A stretch of 64,000 nucleotides of DNA from Betaproteobacteria bacterium (GCA_016791265.1 JAEUMY010000020.1:93387-157386), one strand, 5' to 3'. Shown: positions 35,246 to 43,996, counted from the stretch's first letter. Numbers and translations: made by a program. The notes: a model not told the origin generated them from the sequence alone.

Positions 35246-35321
35246 TAGGACGACAAACCGAGTCTCTTGATGCAGGACAATTGCTGCATAGCGGCATTGA
35301 CAGCGGTTGCCACGTTCAATA

Positions 35322-35331
35322 TTGTATACAA
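35322..35331. promoter_or_regulatory. GntR operator-like dyad 2
   Basis: Perfect palindrome TTGTATACAA, 32 bases before the aminotransferase ATG. It shares its core with dyad 1, 90 bases away. Confidence 0.55.
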
Positions 35332-35362
35332 AACAATCGCAGTCTTCGCAAGAGGAATTCCC

Positions 35363-36565
35363 ATGCCCCATCGCTCCGGCCGTCATTTCCTGCAAATTCC
35401 CGGCCCGACCAGCGTCCCCGACCGCATCCTGCGCGCCATCGATCACCCGACCATCGACCACCGCGGTCCGACGTTTCAGGCGCTGGGCAAGGAGGTGCTG
35501 GAAGGCATCAAGACCATTTTCAAGACTGCGCATCCGGTCGTTATTTACCCGGCGTCCGGCACAGGCGCCTGGGAAGCGGCGCTGGTCAACACGCTGAATC
35601 CCGGCGACAAGGTGTTGATGGTGGAGACCGGCCAGTTCGCGACGCTCTGGCACAAGATGGCGTTGAAGATCGGCTTGCAGCCAGTCTTCGTTCCCGGCGA
35701 CTGGCGGCACGGCGTCAACGCCGCCCAGGTGGAGGCGAAACTCGCCGAGGACACGCGTCACCAGATCAAGGCCGTGTGCGTGGTCCACAACGAGACCTCC
35801 ACCGGCGTCACCTCGCGGATTCCCCTTGTCCGCAAGGCCATCGACAACGCCAAGCACCCTGCCTTGCTGCTGGTGGATACGATTTCTTCACTCGGCTCCA
35901 TCGACTATCGGCACGACGAATGGAACGTGGATGTCACCGTGGGCGGTTCGCAGAAAGGTCTCATGCTGCCGCCGGGACTCTCTTTCAACGCGCTGTCTGA
36001 CAAGGCATTGGCCGCGCACAAGACCTCCAATCTGCCCAAATCGTTCTGGGACTGGGGCGAAATGCTGGCGTCGAACAAGACCGGCTTTTTCCCCTACACA
36101 CCGTCCACCAACCTGCTCTACGGTTTGCGCGAAGCCATTTTGATGCTTCACGAGGAAGGGCTGGACAACGTGTTCGCCCGTCACGACCGCCATGCGGAGG
36201 CGACGCGCCGAGCGGTGCGCGCATGGGGGCTCGAAGTCCTCTGCGTCGACCCGGCCGAGTACAGCTCCGCGCTGACCGCCGTGATGATGCCCGCCGGCCA
36301 CGATGCCGACGCGCTGCGTGGCGTCATCCTCGACGCGTTCGACATGTCGCTCGGCATGGGATTGAACAAGCTCGCGGGCAAGGTGTTTCGCATCGGCCAC
36401 CTCGGCGATTTCAACGATCTCACGCTGATGGGCACGCTCTCTGGCGTGGAGATGGGACTGCAATTGGCGGGCGTGCCGCACAAGAAGGGCGGCGTGGACG
36501 CCGCAATGGCTTATCTCGCAGAATGCGCAACGAAGGCGAATGCCACGAAGATGGCTGCCGATTGA
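35363..36565 (+). CDS. Class V aminotransferase (serine/alanine-glyoxylate type)
   Basis: 400 residues from ATG 35363, with AGAGGA upstream. It starts with the family pattern IPGPTSVPDRILRAIDHPTI, has NETSTGV and the PLP-binding Lys in VGGSQKGLMLPPG, and ends with an FRIGHLGDFN motif typical of serine-glyoxylate aminotransferase. It would interconvert glyoxylate and glycine with serine or alanine as donor. Transcribed away from the GntR operon and probably together with the Bug receptor gene 37 bases downstream. Confidence 0.88.
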   Translation: MPHRSGRHFLQIPGPTSVPDRILRAIDHPTIDHRGPTFQALGKEVLEGIKTIFKTAHPVVIYPASGTGAWEAALVNTLNPGDKVLMVETGQFATLWHKMALKIGLQPVFVPGDWRHGVNAAQVEAKLAEDTRHQIKAVCVVHNETSTGVTSRIPLVRKAIDNAKHPALLLVDTISSLGSIDYRHDEWNVDVTVGGSQKGLMLPPGLSFNALSDKALAAHKTSNLPKSFWDWGEMLASNKTGFFPYTPSTNLLYGLREAILMLHEEGLDNVFARHDRHAEATRRAVRAWGLEVLCVDPAEYSSALTAVMMPAGHDADALRGVILDAFDMSLGMGLNKLAGKVFRIGHLGDFNDLTLMGTLSGVEMGLQLAGVPHKKGGVDAAMAYLAECATKANATKMAAD

Positions 36566-36602
36566 ATCAACCATCACTCACAACAACACCTGGAGGATAG
36601 AG

Positions 36603-37583
36603 ATGAAGCGACGCAGCATGATCGCCGCCGTGGCGATGACCCTGGCAGCCCTGACCACCGCCGTGCCCGCGCTGGCCCAGTCCGGCTGGCCCAACAAGCC
36701 CATCAAATTCATGAACCCCTTCCCCGCCGGCGGTGGCACGGACGCATTCGCCCGTCCGCTCGCAGCCAAGCTATCCCAGTCTCTGGGCCAGCAGGTCATC
36801 GTCGAGAACATGGGGGGCGCCGGCGGCACCGTCGGCGCTTCGGCCGCGGCGAAGCAGGCGGGTGACGGCTATACATTTTTCATTGGCGCGATTCACCACA
36901 CCATCGCCGAGTCGCTCTACCCGAAGCTCTCCTACAACCTGCGCCAGGATTTCATCCCCATCACTGTGCTGGGCTCGGTGCCGAACGCGGTCGTGGTCCA
37001 CCCCAAGACCGGCTTCAAGACCATGGATGACCTGATCAAATTCGCCAAGGCCAACCCCGGCAAACTCAACTACGGCTCGGCCGGCAGCGGTGCTTCGCAT
37101 CACATCGCCGCCGAAATGTTCAAGAAAATGGCCGGCATCGACATGACCCATGTGCCCTACAAAGGCATTGGTCCCATGATGCAGGACTTGCTGGCCGGCC
37201 AGATCGACCTCGCGTTCGACGGCATGGCCTCGTCCTCGCCGCAGATCAAGGGCGGCAAGATCATTCCGCTGGCCGTGACCTCGACCAAGCGTTCGAACGT
37301 GATTCCTGATGTGCCCACGCTGCAGGAGCTGGGCTACAAGGACTACGAGCTGACCACCTGGTACGCCATATGGGGCATCAAGGGCACGCCGCCCGAGATC
37401 ATTAACCGCATGCACGCGGAAGTGGTCAAGGCCATGAATGATCCCGACCTGAAGAAGATCTGGGAAGCGCAGAGCGCGACCGCCGGCGGTCAGTCGCCCA
37501 AGGAGTTCGAGGCGTTCATCAACAACGAGATCACCAAGTGGGCGAAGGTGATCAAGGATGCGGGTATCAAGATCGACAACTGA
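36603..37583 (+). CDS. Bug/TctC-family tripartite tricarboxylate transport receptor
   Basis: 326 residues from ATG 36603, with GGAGGAT upstream. The signal peptide (MIAAVAMTLAALTTAVPALA) is followed by WPNKPIKFMNPFPAGGGTDA, the conserved Bug ligand loop, VENMGGAGGTVGA, and YGSAGSGASHHIAAEMFK. It binds a carboxylate in the periplasm. No membrane subunits (TctA/TctB) are adjacent, which is common for Bug proteins. Position beside the malonate-type genes suggests a small dicarboxylate or hydroxyacid ligand, an inference. Confidence 0.88.
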   Translation: MKRRSMIAAVAMTLAALTTAVPALAQSGWPNKPIKFMNPFPAGGGTDAFARPLAAKLSQSLGQQVIVENMGGAGGTVGASAAAKQAGDGYTFFIGAIHHTIAESLYPKLSYNLRQDFIPITVLGSVPNAVVVHPKTGFKTMDDLIKFAKANPGKLNYGSAGSGASHHIAAEMFKKMAGIDMTHVPYKGIGPMMQDLLAGQIDLAFDGMASSSPQIKGGKIIPLAVTSTKRSNVIPDVPTLQELGYKDYELTTWYAIWGIKGTPPEIINRMHAEVVKAMNDPDLKKIWEAQSATAGGQSPKEFEAFINNEITKWAKVIKDAGIKIDN

Positions 37584-37613
37584 TTCATTGCAGTGCAAGT
37601 CTTCGCAATGACG

Positions 37614-37636
37614 ACGGGCGCTTCGGCGCCCGTTTT
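37614..37636. terminator. Intrinsic terminator after the Bug gene
   Basis: ACGGGCGC, tetraloop TTCG, GCGCCCGT, then TTT. The stable UUCG hairpin lies between two convergent genes and probably serves the plus strand. Confidence 0.8.
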
Positions 37637-38517
37637 CACTTTGAATCCTTGAGCACTTCGGCGATCACCCGTAGCGGATTTCGGTACTCCACCGCATTCG
37701 TCTGTGTGTGGCCGGCTGCGACAATCAGCGCCTTCCACAGCGCCCAAGCCCGGCCACGCAGCCAGCTACCCTCGTCCAACGGCAGCGCTTCGCGCAACAC
37801 CTGCCGACTTTCGGCGTTCAACCACGTCCATGCGATGGCCAGGTCGCAGGCCGGATCGCCCACGCATAGCTGGCCGAAGTCGATGACCGCGCAGAGCCGG
37901 CCCTCGCGCAAGAGCAAATTGCCGGGACTGATGTCGCCATGCACCCACAGCGCGGAACGATTCCACGCGGCCTCCCGGGCGCGGTCCCAGAGCGCCAAGG
38001 CGCCGGAAACATCAACCCGGCTGCGCAGTACGCCCAGGGCTGAACGGACTTCAGCATCATAGAAAGCCAGTGAGCCGCCGCGCTGAAAGCTGTGCTCGCC
38101 CGCAAGCGGTCCGCCTTCTGTAGAGACTGCATGAAGCGCCGCGAGAAACCGTCCCAAGCCAATGGCGAATATTCGCATGTCGATTGGCCAGCCAGCGGAC
38201 GCCGGCTCACCGTTGATCCAGGCAAGCACTGACCAGTGCCACGGGTATCCCAACCCGGGATGTCCCGCTGCGATCAGCCGCGGAATGTCACAGGGCAAGT
38301 GCGGCGCAAGCCGAGGGAGCCAGTGCTGTTCCTTCCCAACCTGCGCCGCGTACACGTCCGCGCTCGGCATGCGCACGAGCAGGTCATTTCCAAGCCGGAA
38401 ACTGCGATTGTCCCAGCCTCCTGGCACCACGGGCTCGACCCGCAGGTCATTCCACTGAGGAAACTGTTGCGCGATCAAAGCGCGCACCAACGCGACGTCA
38501 ATTCTTGCGGCATCCAT
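37636..38517 (-). CDS. Aminoglycoside phosphotransferase-family kinase
   Basis: 293 residues from ATG 38517. Kinase-fold motifs: FRLGNDLLVRMPS, catalytic loop WVHGDISPGNLLL (the Asp), metal-binding DFG in AVIDFGQLCVGDPACDLA. APH-family proteins phosphorylate small molecules, and in soil bacteria many are not resistance enzymes; the substrate is unknown. RIFA in the middle is from an HIP copy. Confidence 0.85.
   Translation of the reverse strand: MDAARIDVALVRALIAQQFPQWNDLRVEPVVPGGWDNRSFRLGNDLLVRMPSADVYAAQVGKEQHWLPRLAPHLPCDIPRLIAAGHPGLGYPWHWSVLAWINGEPASAGWPIDMRIFAIGLGRFLAALHAVSTEGGPLAGEHSFQRGGSLAFYDAEVRSALGVLRSRVDVSGALALWDRAREAAWNRSALWVHGDISPGNLLLREGRLCAVIDFGQLCVGDPACDLAIAWTWLNAESRQVLREALPLDEGSWLRGRAWALWKALIVAAGHTQTNAVEYRNPLRVIAEVLKDSK
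38165..38176. repeat. HIP-like palindrome copy 20
   Basis: Exact copy in the phosphotransferase gene, read as RIFA. Confidence 0.95.
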
Positions 38518-38728
38518 GCGCGACGTATGGGGATCCTGTGGACACCCATTGGACACCAAAAGTGGTGCCGAGGGCATTCATGGAGCGTTTGGCGCGATGA
38601 TTGAACAGTGTTCGCATGTCATCGGCGCGTTCTGCTGCATCGCAACATGCCTGACCCGCCGCATCGGCGTAGGATGGCTCGCACGCCACATCGGGCTGGA
38701 GCTAGCCAGCCCTACAGGAGGATGATCG

Positions 38729-40552
38729 GTGCAGCCCACCAACGTCAGCAGTCCGGACTACTTTCACAAAGTTGTCGATTGTCAGTGGGCGTGTCCCGCC
38801 CACACGCCCGTCCCCGAATACATCCGCTTGATCGCCGCTGGCCGCTACAGCGATGCCTACCTGATCAATTGGGAATCCAACGTTTTCCCCGGTATTCTCG
38901 GCCGCACCTGTGACCGGCCCTGCGAGCCCGCGTGCCGACGCGGCAGGGTCGAGGAAGCGAACAATGCGTCGCCAGAACCGGTCGCCATCTGCCGCCTGAA
39001 GCGGGTCGCGGCGGACCTCAAGGATGACATCCGCGACCGCCTGCCCAAGCCCGCGCGGCAGAAGAACGGCAAGCGCATCGCCTGCGTCGGCGCCGGCCCG
39101 GCTTCGCTCACCGTCGCACGCGACTTGCTGCCGCTCGGGTATCACGTCGTCATCTATGACGGCGATGCGCGCGCGGGCGGCATGATACGCACCCAGATTC
39201 CGCGCTTCCGCCTGCCGGAATCGGTCATCGATGAAGAAGTCGGCTATGTGCTGAACCTCGGCGCCGAGTTTCGCGCGGGTACGCGCGTAGACAGTCTCAA
39301 ATCGTTGCTCGCCGAAAATTACGATGCCGTATTCGTCGGCTCCGGCGCGCCGCGTGGCCGCGATCTTGACATCCCGGGACGCCGGGAAGCCGCTGCGAAT
39401 ATTCACATCGGCATCGACTGGCTGTCATCGGTGTCTTTTGGCCACATCGAGAAGATCGGCAAGCGCGTCATCGTGTTGGGTGGCGGCAACACGGCCATGG
39501 ACTGCTGCCGTTCCTCACGCCGGCTGGGGGGCGACGATGTGAAGGTCATCGTGCGGTCCGGCTTCGACGAAATGAAAGCGTCACCCTGGGAGAAGGAAGA
39601 TGCGCAGCACGAGGGCATCCCCATCATCAACTTCCATGTGCCCAAAGCCTTCACGCACGAGAACGGCAAGCTGACTGGCATGACCTTTGAAGTGGTGGAA
39701 GCGAAGTACGACGCCAACGGCAAACGCTCGCTCGTGCCGTCCGGTCAGCCGGATGTGCATGTCGAATGCGACGACGTGCTCATCGCCATCGGTCAGGAAA
39801 ACGCCTTCCCCTGGATCGAGCGCGACATCGGCCTCGATTTCGACAAATGGGGCATGCCGGTGGTGGACAAGACCACGTTCCAATCCACGCAGGCGAAGGT
39901 GTTCTTCGGTGGCGATGCGGCATTCGGCCCCAAGAACATCATCTGGGCCGTGGCGCACGGACACGACGCGGCCATCTCCATCGACAAGTTCTGCCAGGCT
40001 GAGGACGTGGCCGTGCGACCGCCCCCGATGATGAACCTTCTGTCGCAGAAGATGGGCATCCACGAATGGAGCTATGACAACGCCATCACCGCCGACAGCC
40101 GCTACAAAGTGCCGCTGAAGGATGTCTCCATCGCACTCAAGAGCATCAAGGTCGAAGTCGAATTGGGGTTCGACGCCAAGCTGGGCTTCAAAGAAGCGCA
40201 ACGCTGCCTCAATTGCGATGTGCAGACGGTGTTCACGGCCAAGCAATGCATCGAGTGCGACGCTTGCGTGGACATCTGCCCCATGGACTGCATCACCTTC
40301 ACCGAGGACGGTGAGGAGGCGGATGTGCGGAAACGTCTCACCGCGCCAGCGCTGAACCTGACTCAAGACCTCTACATCAGCGGCGGGCTGAAGACAGGCC
40401 GCATCATGGCCAAGGACGAGGACGTGTGCCTGCACTGCGGGCTGTGCGCCGAGCGCTGTCCGACCGGTGCCTGGGACATGCAAAAGTCCTTCATCGAAAT
40501 GACCCATGCGGGCTGCGGGAAGCACAAGCCGCTGCCGCTGGCGGCGGAGTGA
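38729..40552 (+). CDS. GltD-like FAD/NAD(P) oxidoreductase with 2x[4Fe-4S] ferredoxin domain
   Basis: 607 residues, starting at GTG 38729 with AGGAGG seven bases upstream. The N-terminal Fe-S domain of GltD-type proteins (CPAHTPVPEYI, GRTCDRPCEPACRRG) is followed by two dinucleotide folds (CVGAGPASL near 118; VLGGGNTAMDCCR near 250) and a C-terminal ferredoxin (CIECDACVDICPMDC and CLHCGLCAERCPTGAWD). It should move electrons between NAD(P)H and ferredoxin for the 2-oxoacid oxidoreductase encoded just after; its stop overlaps or nearly touches that gene. Confidence 0.87.
   Translation: MQPTNVSSPDYFHKVVDCQWACPAHTPVPEYIRLIAAGRYSDAYLINWESNVFPGILGRTCDRPCEPACRRGRVEEANNASPEPVAICRLKRVAADLKDDIRDRLPKPARQKNGKRIACVGAGPASLTVARDLLPLGYHVVIYDGDARAGGMIRTQIPRFRLPESVIDEEVGYVLNLGAEFRAGTRVDSLKSLLAENYDAVFVGSGAPRGRDLDIPGRREAAANIHIGIDWLSSVSFGHIEKIGKRVIVLGGGNTAMDCCRSSRRLGGDDVKVIVRSGFDEMKASPWEKEDAQHEGIPIINFHVPKAFTHENGKLTGMTFEVVEAKYDANGKRSLVPSGQPDVHVECDDVLIAIGQENAFPWIERDIGLDFDKWGMPVVDKTTFQSTQAKVFFGGDAAFGPKNIIWAVAHGHDAAISIDKFCQAEDVAVRPPPMMNLLSQKMGIHEWSYDNAITADSRYKVPLKDVSIALKSIKVEVELGFDAKLGFKEAQRCLNCDVQTVFTAKQCIECDACVDICPMDCITFTEDGEEADVRKRLTAPALNLTQDLYISGGLKTGRIMAKDEDVCLHCGLCAERCPTGAWDMQKSFIEMTHAGCGKHKPLPLAAE
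39395..39406. repeat. HIP-like palindrome, one-mismatch copy
   Basis: GCGAATATTCAC in the GltD-like gene, read as ANIH; a likely decayed or immature copy. Confidence 0.7.
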
Positions 40553-40557
40553 TGGCC

Positions 40558-42399
40558 ATGAAACGCATCGAAGCCCTCAACGATTTCGTCATCAAGTTCG
40601 CCAACGTCAACGGCTCGGGTTCGGCCTCGGCCAACACGCTGTTCGCCAAGTCCATTCTGCGCATGGGCGTGCCGGTTTCGCCGCGCAACATCTTCCCGTC
40701 CAACATCCAGGGCCTGCCCACCTGGTACGAGGTCCGTGTCACGGCCGATGGTTACCTCGGCCGCCGAGGCGGGTGCGACTTCATGGTCGCCATGAATCCG
40801 CAGACCTGGGACAAGGATGTCGCCGAGATCGAGCCGGGCGGATATCTTTTCTACGACTCGTCGCGGCCCATGCCGGCATCGAAGTTCCGCGAAGACATCA
40901 ACGTCATCGGCATGCCGCTGACCGAGATCGTCAACAGCCACTACACGGATGCCCGCCAGCGGCAGCTTTTCAAGAACATCATCTACGTGGGCGCGCTCTC
41001 GGCGCTGCTGGAAGTCGACCCGGAGGTCATCAAGCAGTTGATCGCCGAGCAGTACAAGGGCAAGGAGCAGTTGCTGCCCCCGAACTACGAAGCCCTGCAG
41101 ATGGGCCGCGACTATGCGCTGAAGCACCTCGACTGCCCAGTCGGCTTGCGTGTGCAGGCCGCCGATGCGGTGGGCGAGCGAATATTCGCAGAGGGCAACA
41201 ATGCGGCGGCGCTCGGTGCGATCTATGGCGGTGCCACCGTCTGCGCCTGGTATCCGATCACGCCATCCTCCTCGCTGGCTGAAGCGTTCATCAAGCACTG
41301 CAAGAAGTTTCGCACCGATCCCGACGGCAAGGCCAAGTACGCCATCGTGCAGGCCGAGGATGAACTCGCCTCCATCGGCATGGTCATCGGCGCCGCGTGG
41401 AACGGCGCGCGGGCCTTCACCGCCACCTCCGGTCCCGGCATTTCGCTGATGCAAGAGTTTCTCGGCCTCGCTTACTTCGCCGAAATACCCGCCGTGCTGT
41501 TCGATGTGCAGCGCGCCGGCCCCTCTACCGGCATGCCGACGCGGACGCAGCAGTCTGATGTCCTGTCTTGCGCCTATGCCTCGCACGGCGACACCAAGCA
41601 TGTGCTGCTGTTTCCGGACGATCCGCACGAGTGCTTCCAGTTCGGCGCGGATGCGTTTGACCTGGCTGACCGGCTGCAGACACCCGTGTTTGTCATGCTC
41701 GACCTCGACATCGGCATGAACGAGCGCCTGTGCAAGCCATTCCAGTGGGATGACAATCGCGAGCTGGACCGCGGCAAGGTCATGACGGCCGAGATGCTGG
41801 ATCAGGCCAAGGAATTCGGCCGCTATCTGGATGTGGATGGCGACGGCATTCCCTATCGCACCTATCCCGGCACGCACCCCACCAAGGGCAGTTACTTCAC
41901 TCGCGGCACCAGCCGTGACCGCTATGCGAAGTACACCGAGGACGGCGCCGCCTACACCGACAACATGCAGCGTCTCTTGCGCAAGTTCGAGACGGCCAAG
42001 GACCTGGTGCCGAAACCGCTGACCCGTGCTGCCCAACATGGCACGCGCTTCGGCGTTCTCTACTACGGCTCCACCAGCCCCGCCATGGATGAGGCATTGG
42101 ATCAGCTCACCGAAAGCGGACTGCACGTCGATGCCATGCGCGTGCGTGCGTTTCCGTTCTGCGATGAAGTCGCGGACTTCATCTCCGCCCATGACGATGT
42201 CTTCGTGGTGGAGCAGAACCGTGATGCCCAGCTGCGCACACTGATCATCAACGAGTTGGCGGCTGATCCGGCCAAGCTGACACCGGTCCTGCACTATGAC
42301 GGCACGCCCATCACCGCCCGCTTCATCGCCGGCGAGATCGCGCAGAATCTGAAGGCGCTCAACGTGACGCCGATTCGCGTCGTCGCAGGAAAGAACTGA
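40558..42399 (+). CDS. korA: 2-oxoacid:acceptor oxidoreductase gamma/alpha fusion (KorA)
   Basis: 613 residues from ATG 40558 (GGAG eight bases upstream); ATG 40552, overlapping the previous stop, is the alternative. The first 190 residues are the gamma domain (FANVNGSGSASANTLFAKSI). The alpha domain carries WYPITPSSSLAEAF, AEDELASIGMVIGAAWNGAR, and TATSGPGISLMQEF. The complex oxidatively decarboxylates a 2-oxoacid such as 2-oxoglutarate to acyl-CoA using CoA, with ferredoxin as acceptor. It needs KorB at 42530, which follows an intervening palindromic repeat. Confidence 0.88.
   Translation: MKRIEALNDFVIKFANVNGSGSASANTLFAKSILRMGVPVSPRNIFPSNIQGLPTWYEVRVTADGYLGRRGGCDFMVAMNPQTWDKDVAEIEPGGYLFYDSSRPMPASKFREDINVIGMPLTEIVNSHYTDARQRQLFKNIIYVGALSALLEVDPEVIKQLIAEQYKGKEQLLPPNYEALQMGRDYALKHLDCPVGLRVQAADAVGERIFAEGNNAAALGAIYGGATVCAWYPITPSSSLAEAFIKHCKKFRTDPDGKAKYAIVQAEDELASIGMVIGAAWNGARAFTATSGPGISLMQEFLGLAYFAEIPAVLFDVQRAGPSTGMPTRTQQSDVLSCAYASHGDTKHVLLFPDDPHECFQFGADAFDLADRLQTPVFVMLDLDIGMNERLCKPFQWDDNRELDRGKVMTAEMLDQAKEFGRYLDVDGDGIPYRTYPGTHPTKGSYFTRGTSRDRYAKYTEDGAAYTDNMQRLLRKFETAKDLVPKPLTRAAQHGTRFGVLYYGSTSPAMDEALDQLTESGLHVDAMRVRAFPFCDEVADFISAHDDVFVVEQNRDAQLRTLIINELAADPAKLTPVLHYDGTPITARFIAGEIAQNLKALNVTPIRVVAGKN
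41178..41189. repeat. HIP-like palindrome copy 21
   Basis: Exact copy in korA at the gamma/alpha junction, read as RIFA. Confidence 0.95.
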
Positions 42400-42423
42400 C
42401 CGTGTCGCCAAACCTCCCTCATC

Positions 42424-42507
42424 GTCATACCGGCGAACGCCGGTATCCAGCCGTCCGCTTGCGAATATTCGCGAGGAACCCTGGATACCGGCTTTCGCCG
42501 GCATGAC
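42424..42507. repeat. Long inverted-repeat (REP/MITE-like) element
   Basis: Two 27-base arms, 42424-42450 and 42481-42507, match at 25 of 27 bases as inverted copies; each carries an inner CCGGCGAA/CGCCGG-type dyad. The 30-base centre holds an exact HIP copy. It sits in the 130-base gap between korA and korB. Confidence 0.88.
42461..42472. repeat. HIP-like palindrome copy 22
   Basis: Exact copy in the loop of the korA-korB inverted-repeat element. Confidence 0.95.
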
Positions 42508-42529
42508 GGCATTTGGAGACTGAAACACC

Positions 42530-43585
42530 ATGACCTACCTCGCCAAACCGAAGCTGCACCATCCCAAGCTGCCGACCAACGCACTGGGCTACACCCGCCG
42601 CGACTATGAAGGCGCCATTTCCACTCTCTGCGCAGGTTGCGGTCATGATTCCATCTCGGCGGCGATCATCCAGGCCTGCTTTGAACTGGATCTGCCGCCG
42701 CATCGCATTGCCAAGCTTTCCGGCATCGGCTGCTCATCCAAGACGCCGACCTACTTTCTCGGCAACTCGCATGGCTTCAACAGCGTGCATGGGCGCATGC
42801 CCTCGGTGCTGACCGGTGCCAATCTGGCCAACCGCGACCTCATCTATCTGGGCGTGTCCGGCGACGGCGACTCGGCCTCCATCGGCCTCGGCCAGTTCGC
42901 GCACGTCATGCGGCGCGGCGTGAACATGACTTACATCGTGGAGAACAACGGCGTGTACGGACTCACCAAAGGCCAGTTCTCCGCCACGTCCGACAAGGGC
43001 TCGAAGTCAAAGCGTGGGGTGGTGAACGCTGACGAAGCGATTGATTTGGCGGCACTCGCCATGCAACTCGGCGCCACCTATGTCGCACGCAGTTTTTCCG
43101 GCGACAAGGCGCAGTTGGTGCCGCTCATCAAAGGCGCCCTGCTCCACCCCGGCGCCGCGCTGCTGGATGTCATCTCACCCTGTGTGGCGTTCAACAATCA
43201 CACAGGCTCGACGAAGAGCTACGACTACGTGCGCGAGCACAATGAGGCGGTGAACTACCTGGATGTCATCACCCTGCACAAGGAAATCACCACCGAATAT
43301 TCGCCAGGTGAGCTGCAAGAAGTCCGCCAGCACGACGGCTCCATCTTGCGACTGCGCAAGTTGCATGAGGGCTATGACGCATCCGACCGCATCGCTGCCA
43401 TGAACTTTCTGCAGGAAAGCAAGGCCGAGGGCGAGATCGCGACCGGGCTACTGTTCGTGGAGGAGGACCCGGCCGATCTGCACGCCGCGAGCAATACGGT
43501 CGCCACACCGCTCAACGCGCTGGAGACGGCTGATCTGGTGCCCGGTGCCGGGGCGCTGGCGAAGATCAATGCTGGGTTGAGATAG
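42530..43585 (+). CDS. korB: 2-oxoacid:acceptor oxidoreductase beta subunit (KorB)
   Basis: 351 residues. TPP-binding features are GVSGDGDSASIGLGQF and VENNGVYGLTKGQFSATSD; the early CAGCGHD and GIGCSSKTPTYFL cysteines fit the Fe-S cluster of beta subunits. With KorA it forms a ferredoxin-dependent 2-oxoacid oxidoreductase. The two subunits are separated by the repeat element but on one strand, so they are probably still cotranscribed. Confidence 0.9.
   Translation: MTYLAKPKLHHPKLPTNALGYTRRDYEGAISTLCAGCGHDSISAAIIQACFELDLPPHRIAKLSGIGCSSKTPTYFLGNSHGFNSVHGRMPSVLTGANLANRDLIYLGVSGDGDSASIGLGQFAHVMRRGVNMTYIVENNGVYGLTKGQFSATSDKGSKSKRGVVNADEAIDLAALAMQLGATYVARSFSGDKAQLVPLIKGALLHPGAALLDVISPCVAFNNHTGSTKSYDYVREHNEAVNYLDVITLHKEITTEYSPGELQEVRQHDGSILRLRKLHEGYDASDRIAAMNFLQESKAEGEIATGLLFVEEDPADLHAASNTVATPLNALETADLVPGAGALAKINAGLR
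43293..43304. repeat. HIP-like palindrome, one-mismatch copy
   Basis: CCGAATATTCGC in korB, read as EYS. Confidence 0.7.
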
Positions 43586-43591
43586 CGGCTT

Positions 43592-43603
43592 GCGAATATT
43601 CGC
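43592..43603. repeat. HIP-like palindrome copy 23
   Basis: Exact copy six bases past the korB stop, just before its terminator. Confidence 0.95.
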
Positions 43604-43615
43604 CGCTGAGAAACC

Positions 43616-43642
43616 ACAAAGGGCGCCTTAGGCGCCCTTTGT
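43616..43642. terminator. Bidirectional hairpin terminator
   Basis: Perfect 12-base arms ACAAAGGGCGCC and GGCGCCCTTTGT around TTA, between the convergent korB and small secreted protein genes. Confidence 0.8.
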
Positions 43643-43650
43643 CTTGACCC

Positions 43651-43941
43651 CTATTTGCCCGGACTGTGGCAGCGGGTATTTCCGCTCGTGCATCCCGCCG
43701 GGCAATCCTTGCCGTCTTCGATGAATCCGTTCTTGCACAGGAAGAGCTTGGGTTCGTTGTTTTCGCCGCAGTACCAGCCGTCCGCCTTGCCTGCGCAGAA
43801 ATGCGAACGCTTGGGTGGAGTCGGCTTCTTGGGTTCAGCCTCGCCGGGCTTCGGCTTGGGGGGCTTGGGCGGCTCCTGGGCACCGACACCCAGGGCGAAC
43901 AGGAATGCGGCGGAAGCGAGCGCTGCGATCAGGCGGGACAT
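43651..43941 (-). CDS. Small secreted Pro/Lys- and Cys-rich protein
   Basis: 96 residues from ATG 43941, with GGAGG upstream. Signal peptide MSRLIAALASAAFLFALGVG, then a Pro/Lys linker (PPKPPKPKPGEAEPKKPTPP), then a compact domain with six cysteines (HFCAGK, WYCGEN, FLCKNG, KDCPAGC, TRCHS), probably three disulfides. I do not recognise the domain. Confidence 0.65.
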   Translation of the reverse strand: MSRLIAALASAAFLFALGVGAQEPPKPPKPKPGEAEPKKPTPPKRSHFCAGKADGWYCGENNEPKLFLCKNGFIEDGKDCPAGCTSGNTRCHSPGK

Positions 43942-43996
43942 GATGACCTCCGGTGACAATGAGGGGAGTGCGCTGGACGGCGCTTGGCAGGGCAGA

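Noticed and set aside
37636..38517. Antibiotic-resistance gene
   Set aside because: The APH fold alone does not show aminoglycoside specificity, and no resistance or mobile context is present.
40372..42531. 719-codon open frame on the minus strand
   Set aside because: Antisense to korA and the ferredoxin domain, both with firm motifs.
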